A stretch of 34,134 nt of DNA from Mycoplasmatota bacterium (GCA_022763805.1 JALERC010000072.1:1-34134), one strand, 5' to 3'. Shown: positions 22,270 to 31,367, counted from the stretch's first letter. The notes: generated by a model not told the origin, from the letters alone. Numbers and translations: made by a program.

Positions 22270-24033
22270 ATGGATTATATTAAACAAAAATTAGCTCTAG
22301 TACCAAATAAACCTGGATGCTATCAAATGAAAAATAAAGATGGAATAATAATCTATGTAGGTAAGGCAAAAAAATTAAAAAACAGATTATCATCATATTT
22401 TAGAGGAACTCATACAGGTAAAACTAAAAAGTTAGTAAGCGAAATATCAGATTTTGAATATATAGTTGTTGAAAATGAAACTGAATCATTGGTATTAGAA
22501 CTTAATCTAATTAAAAAATATGATCCTAAATATAATATCTTGCTTAGAGATGATAAAAGTTATCCATATATAGAATTAACAAATGAAGAGATACCTAAAC
22601 TAAGTGTAGTTAGAAATGTTAATAGAAAAAGAAGTAATCGAACAAGATTATTCGGTCCTTATCCTAATGTTACAGCTGCTAGAACTATTGTAAATTTATT
22701 AAATAGAATTTATCCTTTAAGAAAATGTAATACATATAATAAAAAACCATGTTTATATTATCATATAGGTCAATGTCTAGGATATTGTAGTAAAACATAT
22801 GATAAAGAAGAACTAAAGAATATGGAATCGGAAATTTTATCATTTTTACGTGGTAATGATAAAATATTAACAGATAAAATCAAAATTGCAATGAATGATG
22901 CTAGTAATAAATTAAATTTTGAAAAAGCAAAAGAATATAAAGAAATGTTAGATTATATCAATATACTTAATGAAAAACAAAAAGTAGAAATTAATGATAC
23001 AAAAGATATAGATGTATTCGGTTACTATTTAGATAAATCATATTTGAGTATTCAAGTATTCTTTATAAGAGGTGGAAAAATATTAGAAAGACATTCTAAA
23101 ATATATCCAATTATTGATGATGTAACTGATGAATTAAATAGATATATAGCTAAATTCTATGAAAAAGATATAATACCTCCAAAAGAAATATTAGTACCAT
23201 CAATAGTTGATCCTAGTATTATTGAAAAAGTAACAAATATAAAAGTTGTTGTCCCAAGCAAAGGAACTAAGAAAAATTTAGTTGATATGGCATGTAATAA
23301 TGCAAGTATTAGATTAAATGAAAAATTTGAATTAATAAAAAAAGATGAACAAAGAACAACAATTGCTAATGAAGAACTAAAAAATATTTTAAAACTAGAC
23401 AAATTGGATAGAATTGAAATTTTTGATAACGCGCATTTATTTGGAACATATAATGTATCTGGAATGGTTGTTTATGTTGATGGTAAAGAATCAAAAAATG
23501 ATTATCGTAAATATAAAATAAGTGTAGATAAAAATGATGATTATAACACTATGAGGGAAGTAATATATAGAAGATATTTTAGAGTTCTAAATGATAATTT
23601 AACTAAACCTGATTTAATACTTGTAGATGGTGGTAAAGGACAAATTAATGCTGCTACTGATATAATTAGTAGTCTGGGTTTAAACATTCCTGTAGCAGGT
23701 CTTAAAAAGGATGATAAACATGCTACAAATGCTCTTATTTATAATAATCAAATAATAGAAATAAATAAAAGAAGTAATCTATTTTATTATTTAGAAAGAA
23801 TGCAAGATGAAGTACATAATTTTACAATTAATTATCATAAACAACTAAGAAGTAAAGGATCATTAGAAAGTATTTTAGAAAGTGTTTCCGGAATAGGTGA
23901 AGTTAGAAAAATTGAATTACTAAAAAAATATAAAACGATAACTAAGCTAAAAGAAGTAGATATAGAAGAACTGAAAAAAATATTACCAGAAAATGTTGCT
24001 AAAAATCTAAAAGAATTTTTAGAAAATTATTAG
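22270..24033 (+). CDS. uvrC: Excinuclease ABC subunit C
   Basis: UvrC makes both incisions in nucleotide excision repair with UvrA and UvrB. The 587-residue protein has the GIY-YIG nuclease domain (about 14-92: PGCYQMKNKDGIIIYVGKA), the cysteine segment RKCNTYNKKPCLYYHIGQCLGYC (about 155-177), a UVR helix (about 200-235), the RNase H-like 5'-nuclease domain (DNAHLFG, LVDGGKGQ) and the C-terminal HhH pair (SVSGIGEVRKIELLKKY). Length and layout are normal. Strong ribosome binding site CGGAGGGG. uvrA and uvrB are not in this window. Confidence 0.97.
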   Translation: MDYIKQKLALVPNKPGCYQMKNKDGIIIYVGKAKKLKNRLSSYFRGTHTGKTKKLVSEISDFEYIVVENETESLVLELNLIKKYDPKYNILLRDDKSYPYIELTNEEIPKLSVVRNVNRKRSNRTRLFGPYPNVTAARTIVNLLNRIYPLRKCNTYNKKPCLYYHIGQCLGYCSKTYDKEELKNMESEILSFLRGNDKILTDKIKIAMNDASNKLNFEKAKEYKEMLDYINILNEKQKVEINDTKDIDVFGYYLDKSYLSIQVFFIRGGKILERHSKIYPIIDDVTDELNRYIAKFYEKDIIPPKEILVPSIVDPSIIEKVTNIKVVVPSKGTKKNLVDMACNNASIRLNEKFELIKKDEQRTTIANEELKNILKLDKLDRIEIFDNAHLFGTYNVSGMVVYVDGKESKNDYRKYKISVDKNDDYNTMREVIYRRYFRVLNDNLTKPDLILVDGGKGQINAATDIISSLGLNIPVAGLKKDDKHATNALIYNNQIIEINKRSNLFYYLERMQDEVHNFTINYHKQLRSKGSLESILESVSGIGEVRKIELLKKYKTITKLKEVDIEELKKILPENVAKNLKEFLENY

Positions 24034-24035
24034 AG

Positions 24036-24064
24036 TTGTTAAGTGAGCCTAAATTTGTTATAAT
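24036..24064 (+). promoter_or_regulatory. Sigma-A promoter
   Basis: TTGTTA (24036-24041), 17 bases, TATAAT (24059-24064), just after uvrC and 26 bases before the next start codon. Confidence 0.7.
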
Positions 24065-24089
24065 AACACCCAAACGGAGGTGTTTTATA

Positions 24090-24488
24090 ATGAAATTAGA
24101 TCAAAATGAAATACTTTCTCTATTATTCTTAAGCACTTCATTTGAAAAAGAAATTAATATGAAAGAAATAAATGAATTTCTTGATATATATGCAAAAAAT
24201 GGTAATCATGATGATAAGTATTATTTTTATATGCCAATGCATGACGATTTCAACTTAGAATTATTTGAAGAAAATAAAGAAAATGGTAATTTTAAACTTA
24301 CAAAAAATAATGAATTAGTACAAAATAAAATTAGAAAAATTGTTTTAAATGTCTTTAAAAGAGAAAATAATAAAGTAAGAACATTAAAAACAATGAATGA
24401 ATATAATATGATTTATAAAAAAAGAAAGATGAGTGAAGAAAAAAATAATAGAAAAAGCATTAAAGAATTAATTTTTAAACGTAAATAA
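24090..24488 (+). CDS. Small conserved-looking protein of unknown function
   Basis: The 132 residues start at ATG 24090, behind a strong site CGGAGGTG; the upstream in-frame TTG at 24036 is inside the promoter. The protein is highly charged, with an acidic first half (MKLDQNEILSLLFLSTSFEK) and a very lysine/arginine-rich tail. It has no membrane helix and no motif I recognise. It has its own promoter and terminator between uvrC and mutL, so it is a single-gene unit. Confidence 0.6.
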   Translation: MKLDQNEILSLLFLSTSFEKEINMKEINEFLDIYAKNGNHDDKYYFYMPMHDDFNLELFEENKENGNFKLTKNNELVQNKIRKIVLNVFKRENNKVRTLKTMNEYNMIYKKRKMSEEKNNRKSIKELIFKRK

Positions 24489-24494
24489 TTTAAA

Positions 24495-24536
24495 AAACTC
24501 TTGTTAAATGTTATAATAAAACAAGAGTTTTTTTTT
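24495..24536 (+). terminator. Intrinsic terminator immediately upstream of the mutL ribosome binding site
   Basis: AAACTCTTGTT (24495-24505) pairs with AACAAGAGTTT (24520-24530), followed by T to 24536. GGAGG of mutL begins at 24537, directly after the T run. A TATAAT lies in the loop (24512-24517). Confidence 0.75.
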
Positions 24537-24546
24537 GGAGGTTTAT

Positions 24547-26280
24547 ATGAGCAAAATACATTTAATGGATGAAATATTAGCAAATAAAATTGCAGCGGGA
24601 GAAGTTGTTGAAAAATGTGTTTCAGTTGTAAAAGAATTAGTAGAAAATAGTATAGATGCTAAAGCAAGCATAATTAAAGTAGAACTTAAAGATGCAGGAA
24701 CACAATTAATAAAAGTTACAGATAATGGAATTGGAATGGATGAAGAAGATTCTTTAATGGCATTTCAAAGACATGCTACAAGTAAAATAATAGATGAATC
24801 AGATTTATATAGAATAAGTACCTTAGGTTTCCGTGGTGAAGCATTACCATCTATTGCAAGTGTTTCTAATGTTACTTTAAAAACATGTTCAAAAAATATA
24901 GGTACAATAGTTAATATTAGTGGTGGTAAAGTATTAAGTGTAACAAAGGGTGATGCTAGAATCGGAACTATTATTGAAATAAAAAATTTATTTTATAATA
25001 CACCTGCAAGATTAAAACATATAAAAAGTTTATATTCAGAACTTGCCAATATAACTGAATATATGAATAAAATTGCATTTTCACACCCAAATATAAAATT
25101 TACATTAACTAATAATGATAATAAAATATTAGAAACTGATGGAAGAGGAGACTTACTTAAAACTATTAAGGATATATATGGATTAGAAGTTGCAAAAAAA
25201 ATGTATAAAGTAAAGTCTAATTTAGATGACTACGAAATTGAAGGATATATAAGTTATCCTAGTGTAAATAGAAGCAATAAAAATCATATGATTACCATTG
25301 TTAATGGGAGAGTAGTTAAGAATTATGATTTAAACAGAACAATAAACGATAGTTATCATTCTTATAAGCCAGATAATAGATATCCTATTGTAGTTTTAAA
25401 AATTAATGTCGACCCATCATTAATAGATGTAAATATTCATCCTACTAAAATGGATATAAAATTTAGTAAAATGAATGAATTATTAGATGAAATTAGTACT
25501 ATGATAAAAAATACGATAGGTACTAAAAATCTAATACCTAAAGTAACAGCTCCAGTAGTAGAAAAAAAACATTATGAACAATTTGTTCTAGATTTTAATA
25601 AAAAAGAAGAAGTATACGAACAAGAATTATTTGTAAATGAAGACTTAACTATAAAAGAAGAAGTAGAAGATGAAAAAAAAGAATTAGAAGCAATGTATCC
25701 TGTTGGAATTGTACATGGAACATATATAATATGTCAAAATGAATTAGGAATGTATTTAATAGATCAACATGCTGCTAAAGAAAGAATTAATTATGAAATT
25801 TATAAAGAAAAACTAGGGAATCCAAAAAAAGATAGTTTACCACTTCTTTTTCCAATAACTATTGAATACCCATCAAATGAATTTATTATATTAAAAGAAA
25901 ATTTTGAATTTATTAGAAGTTTAAATATTGATATTAATGAATTTGGTATTAATTCAATAATTATAAAAAGTCATCCTACATGGCTTCCTAAAGGACACGA
26001 AGAAGAAGCAATAAAAAAGATTTTAGATTTAATTATAAATATTGAGAAAAACTTTACAATTGAAAAATTTAATGAAAAATTAGCAACAACATTAGCATGC
26101 AAAATGAGTATAAAAGCAAATACTAATATTACAATAGAAGAAATGGAAAGACTTATAAGTGATCTAAGAAAATGTGATAATCCTTATAACTGTCCACATG
26201 GAAGACCTACTATAATTTTTTATTCTACTTATGAACTTGAAAAATTATTTAAAAGAAGTGGATTTGAAAATTTAGTATAG
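24547..26280 (+). CDS. mutL: DNA mismatch repair protein MutL (endonuclease type)
   Basis: The 577-residue MutL has the GHKL ATPase motifs ELVENSIDA, VTDNGIGM, HATSKI and TLGFRGEALPSI in the first ~110 residues. The C-terminal dimerisation domain has the metal-dependent nicking motif DQHAAKERINYE (406-417; pattern DQHA-x2-E-x4-E) and a CPHGRP near the end. It is thus the nicking-endonuclease type, expected where there is no MutH. The start is ATG 24547, six bases after GGAGG; the track-style earlier ATG at 24535 precedes that site. mutS is not in this window. Confidence 0.95.
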   Translation: MSKIHLMDEILANKIAAGEVVEKCVSVVKELVENSIDAKASIIKVELKDAGTQLIKVTDNGIGMDEEDSLMAFQRHATSKIIDESDLYRISTLGFRGEALPSIASVSNVTLKTCSKNIGTIVNISGGKVLSVTKGDARIGTIIEIKNLFYNTPARLKHIKSLYSELANITEYMNKIAFSHPNIKFTLTNNDNKILETDGRGDLLKTIKDIYGLEVAKKMYKVKSNLDDYEIEGYISYPSVNRSNKNHMITIVNGRVVKNYDLNRTINDSYHSYKPDNRYPIVVLKINVDPSLIDVNIHPTKMDIKFSKMNELLDEISTMIKNTIGTKNLIPKVTAPVVEKKHYEQFVLDFNKKEEVYEQELFVNEDLTIKEEVEDEKKELEAMYPVGIVHGTYIICQNELGMYLIDQHAAKERINYEIYKEKLGNPKKDSLPLLFPITIEYPSNEFIILKENFEFIRSLNIDINEFGINSIIIKSHPTWLPKGHEEEAIKKILDLIINIEKNFTIEKFNEKLATTLACKMSIKANTNITIEEMERLISDLRKCDNPYNCPHGRPTIIFYSTYELEKLFKRSGFENLV

Positions 26281-26337
26281 ATACATCAATCGACAAAAAT
26301 TTTCCAACTATTATGAAATAATATATATGGTGATAAA

Positions 26338-26799
26338 ATGAAAGATTATTTAGTACCCATTGTATTATCAGTAATAGTTGGTTTTTTATGTGCTAAATTT
26401 ATGTTTGATCAGTATGAATATAAAGGTAATATAAAATCAGTATTTAATAATACATCCAAAGTATATTTTATTCAAGCAGGAGTATATTCTAGCATGGATA
26501 CAATGACAAAAAATATGGATAAATATGGTTATTACATCTATTCATTTAATGACGAATTATATCATTCATATGTAGGTATTTTAAAAAATAATGATAATGT
26601 TGATAAAATAAAAGGATATTATCAAAAGCTAGGATATGATATATATATGAAGGAAAAAAATATTGATAATGAAAAATTATTAATTGTATTAGAGCAATAT
26701 AATAATTTATTATCTAATACAGATGATAATAATGTAATAAAAGCAATACTCGAGCAAACTTTAAAAGCATATGAAAAGGAGGAAAAAATTGAAAATTAA
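26338..26799 (+). CDS. Membrane-anchored SPOR-like protein
   Basis: The 153-residue protein has one N-terminal membrane helix (about 4-22, YLVPIVLSVIVGFLCAKFMF). An extracytoplasmic part follows that resembles a SPOR domain: KVYFIQAGVYSSMDTMTKNM, then YVGILKNNDNVDKIKGYYQKLG. SPOR domains bind denuded peptidoglycan glycans at division sites. A short helical tail follows. GGTGAT lies before the ATG. The 3' end carries the radC ribosome binding site and overlaps radC by 11 bases. Confidence 0.6.
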   Translation: MKDYLVPIVLSVIVGFLCAKFMFDQYEYKGNIKSVFNNTSKVYFIQAGVYSSMDTMTKNMDKYGYYIYSFNDELYHSYVGILKNNDNVDKIKGYYQKLGYDIYMKEKNIDNEKLLIVLEQYNNLLSNTDDNNVIKAILEQTLKAYEKEEKIEN

Positions 26800-27472
26800 A
26801 GAATTACCTGTTCTTGATAGGCCAAGAGAAAGATTATTAGAAGTCGGAAGTAGTAATCTATCTAATGAGGAACTTTTATCAATAATAATTAAAACAGGAA
26901 CTAAAAATAGAAGTTCAAAAGAAGTAGCTAATGAATTATTAAGTAAAATAAATAATATTAATGATTTAAGAAATATTGATTATAACACTTTAAAATCAAT
27001 TAATGGAATAGGTTGTGTTAAAGCTATCGACATTCTAGCATGTATTGAATTAGGATCTAGAATAAATAAAACAATAATATCAATAAATAATATAAAATTT
27101 AATAATCCCAGTACTATATTTGAATATTATAAAGATTCTTTAGGATATATAAAACAAGAAAAATTTATATGCATATATTTAGATACTTCAAAAAAAATAA
27201 TAAAAGAAAAACTGCTCTTTATAGGAACTATTACCCATAGTATGGTACAACCTCGAGAAATCTTTAAAGAGGCTTATTTATGTGATGCAACTTTTTTAAT
27301 ATTTGTACATAATCATCCAAGTGGTAATGTTATTCCTAGTAAAGATGATATAAATTTAACTTATCAACTAAGAAGTATTGCTAATTTATTTAATATAGGA
27401 ATATTAGATCATATAATTATTACTAAAAATGGATATTATAGTTTTTATGAAAATGGTGATTTAAATGGTTAA
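26789..27472 (+). CDS. radC: RadC family JAB-domain protein
   Basis: The 227 residues comprise an N-terminal UPF0758/HhH-like part (LPVLDRPRERLLEVGSSNLS, SINGIGCVKAIDILACIELG) and a C-terminal JAB/MPN+ domain with HNHPSG at 174-179 followed by S and D, the zinc-binding pattern. Despite the name, a role in recombination repair is not established. I choose the TTG at 26789, because AAGGAGG (26776-26782) lies six bases before it; the ATG at 26771 lies upstream of that site. The position between the mutL side and mreC matches the Bacillus order, without mreB. Confidence 0.9.
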   Translation: MKIKELPVLDRPRERLLEVGSSNLSNEELLSIIIKTGTKNRSSKEVANELLSKINNINDLRNIDYNTLKSINGIGCVKAIDILACIELGSRINKTIISINNIKFNNPSTIFEYYKDSLGYIKQEKFICIYLDTSKKIIKEKLLFIGTITHSMVQPREIFKEAYLCDATFLIFVHNHPSGNVIPSKDDINLTYQLRSIANLFNIGILDHIIITKNGYYSFYENGDLNG

Positions 27473-28145
27473 AAAAATAATTATTTTTATTATTATTTTA
27501 TTACTTCTTAATTTTATATTAAAGCAAGATTATATTTATTATTTAAGAGATTACTTATATGATACAAATAATAATGTAATTGTATTTAAAGAAGAAAATA
27601 ATGCATTAAAAAAAGAAATAAAAGAATTAAAAAACTTATTAGAATTAAAAAATACTAATTATAAATTAAAATATGCTTCAGTAATCAGTAGAAATACAAA
27701 AGATTATTTTGAAGAAGTAATAATAGATGTTGGAAAAAAAGATGGTATAAAAGAAAATTTAGCAGTTATTACAAAAGATGGATTAATAGGTAAAATTATT
27801 AAAGTTACAAATAAAACTAGTACTGTAAGACTTATTACAAGTAGTAATATATATAATAAAATATCTGTAAATATAGAAGCAGATAATAAGAGTGTAACAG
27901 GTATAATAACTAGTTACGACAGTCTAACTAATTCTTTAACTATAGAGGGAATAACAGAAAATGTAAACATTCAAACAGGTAGTTTAGTTACTACAACAGG
28001 ATTATCTGATATATATCCATCAGGCATATTAGTAGGAAGAGTTTCACGAGTTATGAAAGATAATTTTGATCTAGCTTATATTCTTAAAGTAGAACCAACA
28101 GAAAATTTAAGTAGTTTTCATTATGTAGCTGTTATAGTTAAATGA
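27465..28145 (+). CDS. mreC: Rod-shape protein MreC
   Basis: MreC is a bitopic scaffold of the elongasome. The 226 residues have an N-terminal membrane helix (about 4-20), a coiled coil (about 38-65, KEENNALKKEIKELKNLLELK) and the beta-rich MreC domain (VIIDVGKKDGIKENLAVITKDGLIGKI, ITTTGLSDIYPSGILVGRV). Length is on the short side. It overlaps radC by eight bases and couples to mreD by ATGA. mreB is not next to it. Confidence 0.92.
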   Translation: MVKKIIIFIIILLLLNFILKQDYIYYLRDYLYDTNNNVIVFKEENNALKKEIKELKNLLELKNTNYKLKYASVISRNTKDYFEEVIIDVGKKDGIKENLAVITKDGLIGKIIKVTNKTSTVRLITSSNIYNKISVNIEADNKSVTGIITSYDSLTNSLTIEGITENVNIQTGSLVTTTGLSDIYPSGILVGRVSRVMKDNFDLAYILKVEPTENLSSFHYVAVIVK

Positions 28146-28522
28146 TATTAATAATTTTTTTGCTAGATCTTTTCTTAAATAAATTTTATGAATCATTAAT
28201 AATATTAAATTATATATATTTTACAAAAAGAAACTATATTAAATCTTTTTGTATAGGTTTATTATATGGAATAATCTATTCTGAACTTCCAATTATTTAT
28301 GCTATAGCATTTTTATGTGTTACTATTTTATATGTAAATATTAATAATAAATATATATTTTTAATAAGTTTAATTTTATATAAAACTTTAATTTACTTTA
28401 TTCTTCTTACTATAAATTATATTGATTTAAATATATATGAATTTGTATTATCAATTATATACTTTATAATTTTAAATATGATTACACACATTATTATAAA
28501 AAAAACTATAAAAAATAAATAA
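28142..28522 (+). CDS. mreD: Rod-shape protein MreD
   Basis: This small (126-residue), very hydrophobic protein has about four or five membrane helices, starts by ATGA overlap with mreC and occupies the mreD place. Sequence similarity in this family is low, so the call rests mainly on position, size and hydrophobic profile. IGLLYGIIYSELPIIYAI fits the MreD pattern. It partners with MreC in the elongasome. Confidence 0.75.
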   Translation: MILIIFLLDLFLNKFYESLIILNYIYFTKRNYIKSFCIGLLYGIIYSELPIIYAIAFLCVTILYVNINNKYIFLISLILYKTLIYFILLTINYIDLNIYEFVLSIIYFIILNMITHIIIKKTIKNK

Positions 28523-28526
28523 CATA

Positions 28527-28535
28527 TGATATAAT
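28527..28535 (+). promoter_or_regulatory. Extended -10 promoter of the prepilin-like gene
   Basis: TGATATAAT with TATAAT at 28530-28535, 18 bases before the start codon. Confidence 0.5.
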
Positions 28536-28552
28536 TAAAATAGGTGAGTAGG

Positions 28553-29680
28553 ATGAAAAAAGGATTTACTTTAATAGAATTATTAGCAGTAATACTTATA
28601 TTAGGTATTATAACTCTTATAGCAATACCTAAAATAAGTGATGTAATAAAAGAATCAAAAACGAATAGTTATAAATTATCGAAAGATAATATTCTTAAAG
28701 CAATTCAAGATAAGTGTACAGTTGATAAGATAAATAACAAAGAAATTACAAGAATGTATACAATTGAAAATAATAAAATTACTCCTAAAATTGAGATAAA
28801 TGGAGAAATTCCATTTACAGGAAAAATTTATGTATCAGATGATTGTGAAGTAAACATGAATATGTCTTATGAAAACTCAAGAATGATTCATATAAATGGT
28901 ATAGAACAAGTGTTTGAAAAAAATGATAATAACGATATAGTAAAAGATGAAATTACTGAAAGGTTTATTTATAAAGGGTCAAATCCTGATAACTATATCC
29001 TTTTAGATAATGTATATTATCGTATTATATCTTATGAAACTGATGGAACTATTAAAGTTAAATTACATGTGCCAACAGATTGGGGTACTTTTGATGAAAG
29101 ACTAAGTAGAAAAAATACTAGTAATTCTTATTGTAATAATACTAATAGTTGTAATATATATGGAAGTATAACAGGTACTGTTGAAAACGGAACAGCAAAG
29201 GGCGAAGTTGTTAGCAATTCTAGTGTAGCTAATAGAATGAATAATTTGTATAATTCATTTAGTGATGAATTAAAAAATGCAATTGTTTTGCATGAATTTA
29301 ATATGGGAGGAGTACCAAAAAATTTTTCATATTGTAATGATTATGATAAATTGGATGAGTTAGAAAGTGCTATTAAATGGAAAGGTTATATTGGATTAAT
29401 TACAATGAGTGATTTTTTCAAGGCCTCTTTAAATGATAAATGCGCAAGTGCATCAGAATTTAAAAACTATATGCTGAATGGAGAAATGTTTGCCTTTATG
29501 AATCCTGTACTTAATACTTATGATCAAATTCATGTATTTCATTGGGAAGGTACAGAAATGCCAAGAGCAGCTTATGCAAATGCTAATGGAGTTAATTTGT
29601 ATCCGGTATTTTATTTAAGAAAGGGAACAAAATTATCTGGAGACGGAACAAAAAATAATCCTTTTAAATTATCGGCATAA
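28553..29680 (+). CDS. Type IV prepilin-like protein with large C-terminal surface domain
   Basis: The 375-residue protein begins MKKGFTLIELLAVILILGII, a class III prepilin signal: cleavage after Gly4, N-methylated Phe, and Glu at +5. The first ~55 residues form the pilin helix. The long remainder is an extracellular domain that ends with LYPVFYLRKGTKLSGDGTKNNPFKL, a motif seen in many Firmicutes prepilin/DUF6273-like proteins. A VYYRIISYETDGTIKVKL segment near 157 marks the start of that domain. It is much longer than a major pilin, so a minor pilin or adhesin is likely. No pilus assembly genes are nearby. The start at 28553 has AGGTG upstream; the GTG at 28544 overlaps it. Confidence 0.75.
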   Translation: MKKGFTLIELLAVILILGIITLIAIPKISDVIKESKTNSYKLSKDNILKAIQDKCTVDKINNKEITRMYTIENNKITPKIEINGEIPFTGKIYVSDDCEVNMNMSYENSRMIHINGIEQVFEKNDNNDIVKDEITERFIYKGSNPDNYILLDNVYYRIISYETDGTIKVKLHVPTDWGTFDERLSRKNTSNSYCNNTNSCNIYGSITGTVENGTAKGEVVSNSSVANRMNNLYNSFSDELKNAIVLHEFNMGGVPKNFSYCNDYDKLDELESAIKWKGYIGLITMSDFFKASLNDKCASASEFKNYMLNGEMFAFMNPVLNTYDQIHVFHWEGTEMPRAAYANANGVNLYPVFYLRKGTKLSGDGTKNNPFKLSA

Positions 29681-29688
29681 TTTATTAA

Positions 29689-29730
29689 AATCATTCATAG
29701 TATTATTTAGGTGATAAACTATGGATGATT
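29689..29730 (+). promoter_or_regulatory. Hairpin that sequesters the spoIVFA-like start codon
   Basis: AATCATTCATAG (29689-29700) pairs with CTATGGATGATT (29719-29730; 11 Watson-Crick and one G-T pair). The ATG at 29721 is in the stem and the ribosome binding site AGGTGA (29709-29714) is in the 18-nt loop. There is no T run, so it is not a terminator. Confidence 0.5.
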
Positions 29731-30275
29731 CTATATATACTTTAAAAAGATATAATAAAAAGAAAAAAAAGAGATCATATAAATTGTTATATTTAATAAT
29801 AATAGTATTATCTCTTTTAATATGCTTTAAAAAAGATAATACTTTAAAAGATAAATTTAAACAAAATTTTAATTTTGCAAAATTTAACAAATTATATGAA
29901 AGTATATTTGGAGAATTTTTGCCGGAAATAAGTAGTAATGAACAAGAAGTATTTAATGAAAAACTTGAATATAAAGATCCTAAAAAATATAAAGAAGGAG
30001 TAAAACTATCTGTTAAAAATAATTATTTAGTACCTGTACAAGAATCAGGATTGGTTGTTTTTATTGGTAAAAAAGAAGGTTATGGTAATACTATAATTGT
30101 TCAGCAAGTAAATGGTGTTGATTTATGGTATGGAAATATTAATAATTCGAATGTTAAATTATATGATTATATAGAAAAAGGGGAAATATTAGGAGATACA
30201 CTTAATAATGATTTATATTTAGTATATAAAAAAGAAGGTAGTACAGTTAATTATGAAGAATATATTAAAAGTTAA
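29721..30275 (+). CDS. SpoIVFA-like membrane protein with degenerate M23 domain
   Basis: This 184-residue protein has a basic N-terminus (KKKKKRS), one membrane helix (about 22-39) and a C-terminal LytM/M23-like domain: LVPVQESGLVVFIGKKEGYGNTIIVQQVNGVDLWYGNINN, then YDYIEKGEILGDTLNNDLYL. The zinc-binding HxxxD and HxH residues are absent, as in Bacillus SpoIVFA, which regulates the SpoIVFB protease rather than acting as an enzyme. Its place directly before the M50 protease and rplU supports this call. It overlaps the next gene by 23 bases. Confidence 0.65.
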   Translation: MDDSIYTLKRYNKKKKKRSYKLLYLIIIVLSLLICFKKDNTLKDKFKQNFNFAKFNKLYESIFGEFLPEISSNEQEVFNEKLEYKDPKKYKEGVKLSVKNNYLVPVQESGLVVFIGKKEGYGNTIIVQQVNGVDLWYGNINNSNVKLYDYIEKGEILGDTLNNDLYLVYKKEGSTVNYEEYIKS

Positions 30276-30969
30276 TGGCTTTTTCTATATTCTCTTTTTT
30301 ATTAGTATATTAACTGGACAATTTAAGATGTATATAAATATTACTTTAATAACTTTATTTCATGAATTGGGTCATATATTTATGGGTTTAATATTTCACT
30401 ATAAAATTGAACGTATTGTAATTGTGCCTTTTGGAGCTCTCACAGTCTTCAATAAACGAATTAATGAATATTTTATCAAGGATTTAATAATTACTATTGC
30501 AGGGCCTTTAAATCAAATATTATTGATACCTTTTTTAGACGATAATAAACTAAATATTTTATTACTATTTTTTAATCTTCTTCCAATTATTCCTTTAGAT
30601 GGGTCTAAAATATTAAATTTAATATTAAATCTAATATTTCCATATAGATTAAGTTATAAAATAACATTTTATATTTCAATTACTCTTATATTATTATTCT
30701 TTAAATTTAATTTAACAATAATTATACTTATTATAATATACATAATAAATAATATTAAATATATTAAAAATATCAATTTTTTCTTTAATAAGTTCTTGTT
30801 TGAAAGATATTTATATGGTATAAAATATATTAGAGCAAGGACAATTTTTGGGTATAAACTTAAAAATATTAAAAGATTTCACAATAATGATTTCCTTATT
30901 AAAAATAAAATATTTAATGAAACTGAAATATTGTCAGATTTGTTTGACAATAAAAGGGTTTTATGGTAA
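30253..30969 (+). CDS. spoIVFB: SpoIVFB-like M50 intramembrane metalloprotease
   Basis: A site-2-protease-type intramembrane peptidase of 238 residues, with the zinc motif HELGH at 37-41 in LITLFHELGHIFMGLIFHY, VPFGALTVF and the second motif NLLPIIPLDGSK (about 113-124). In Bacillus this enzyme processes pro-sigma-K; here its substrate is unknown. Several membrane helices surround the motifs, and a basic cytoplasmic tail follows. The gene order spoIVFA-spoIVFB-rplU-prp-rpmA is the Bacillus order. The start overlaps the SpoIVFA-like gene; the ribosome binding site is weak, so coupling is likely. The rplU promoter lies in its 3' end. Confidence 0.8.
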   Translation: MKNILKVNGFFYILFFISILTGQFKMYINITLITLFHELGHIFMGLIFHYKIERIVIVPFGALTVFNKRINEYFIKDLIITIAGPLNQILLIPFLDDNKLNILLLFFNLLPIIPLDGSKILNLILNLIFPYRLSYKITFYISITLILLFFKFNLTIIILIIIYIINNIKYIKNINFFFNKFLFERYLYGIKYIRARTIFGYKLKNIKRFHNNDFLIKNKIFNETEILSDLFDNKRVLW

Positions 30970-30972
30970 AAT
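30944..30972 (+). promoter_or_regulatory. Promoter of the rplU-prp-rpmA operon
   Basis: TTGACA (30944-30949), 17 bases, TAAAAT (30967-30972) with an extended TG at 30964-30965. It overlaps the end of the spoIVFB-like gene. Confidence 0.8.
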
Positions 30973-30978
30973 CTTTAA

Positions 30979-31067
30979 TTGTGTAGAGCCCTTACTCTAC
31001 AACCGCACTGAATAGGTTTAAAACAATTGTTACCTTAAAGGCGAGTCTTAGAGAATGTTAGGAGGAT
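30979..31067 (+). ncRNA. L21 leader, autoregulatory 5' UTR of rplU
   Basis: The leader between promoter and rplU contains a 7-bp hairpin TGTAGAG (30982-30988)/CTCTACA (30995-31001), then CCGCACTGAATAGG and ACCTTAAAGGCGAGTCTTAGAG before the AGGAGG. The CCTTAAAGGCGAGTC segment close to the start of L21 fits the Firmicutes L21 leader, thought to let ribosomal protein repress its own mRNA. Assigned from memory of the family and position. Confidence 0.6.
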
Positions 31068-31070
31068 AAT

Positions 31071-31367
31071 ATGAAAGCTATAATCGAAACAGGAGGAAAA
31101 CAAGTTTTAGTTGAAAAAGGTTCAGTAATTTATGTTGAAAAATTAGATGCTGAAGCTGGAAGCGAAGTTGTTTTTGACAAAGTATTAATGGCAAATGGTG
31201 TTGTTGGACGCCCATATGTTGCAGGTGTTAAAGTTGTAGGTACTGTAATTAAACATGGTAAAAACAAAAAAATCAAAGTGTTTAAATACAATGCTAAGAA
31301 AAAATACCGTAAAACTCAAGGTCATCGTCAACCATATACAAAAGTGGAAATCACTGCTGTTAAATAG
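31071..31367 (+). CDS. rplU: 50S ribosomal protein L21
   Basis: The 98-residue protein begins [17 protein letters not shown] and ends [21 protein letters not shown], both diagnostic of bL21. The length is usual. AGGAGG (31060-31065) lies five bases before the ATG. It is the first gene of the rplU-prp-rpmA operon. Codon use here is less A/T-biased (CGT, GGT, AAC), as in highly expressed genes. Confidence 0.98.
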   Translation: MKAIIETGGKQVLVEKGSVIYVEKLDAEAGSEVVFDKVLMANGVVGRPYVAGVKVVGTVIKHGKNKKIKVFKYNAKKKYRKTQGHRQPYTKVEITAVK

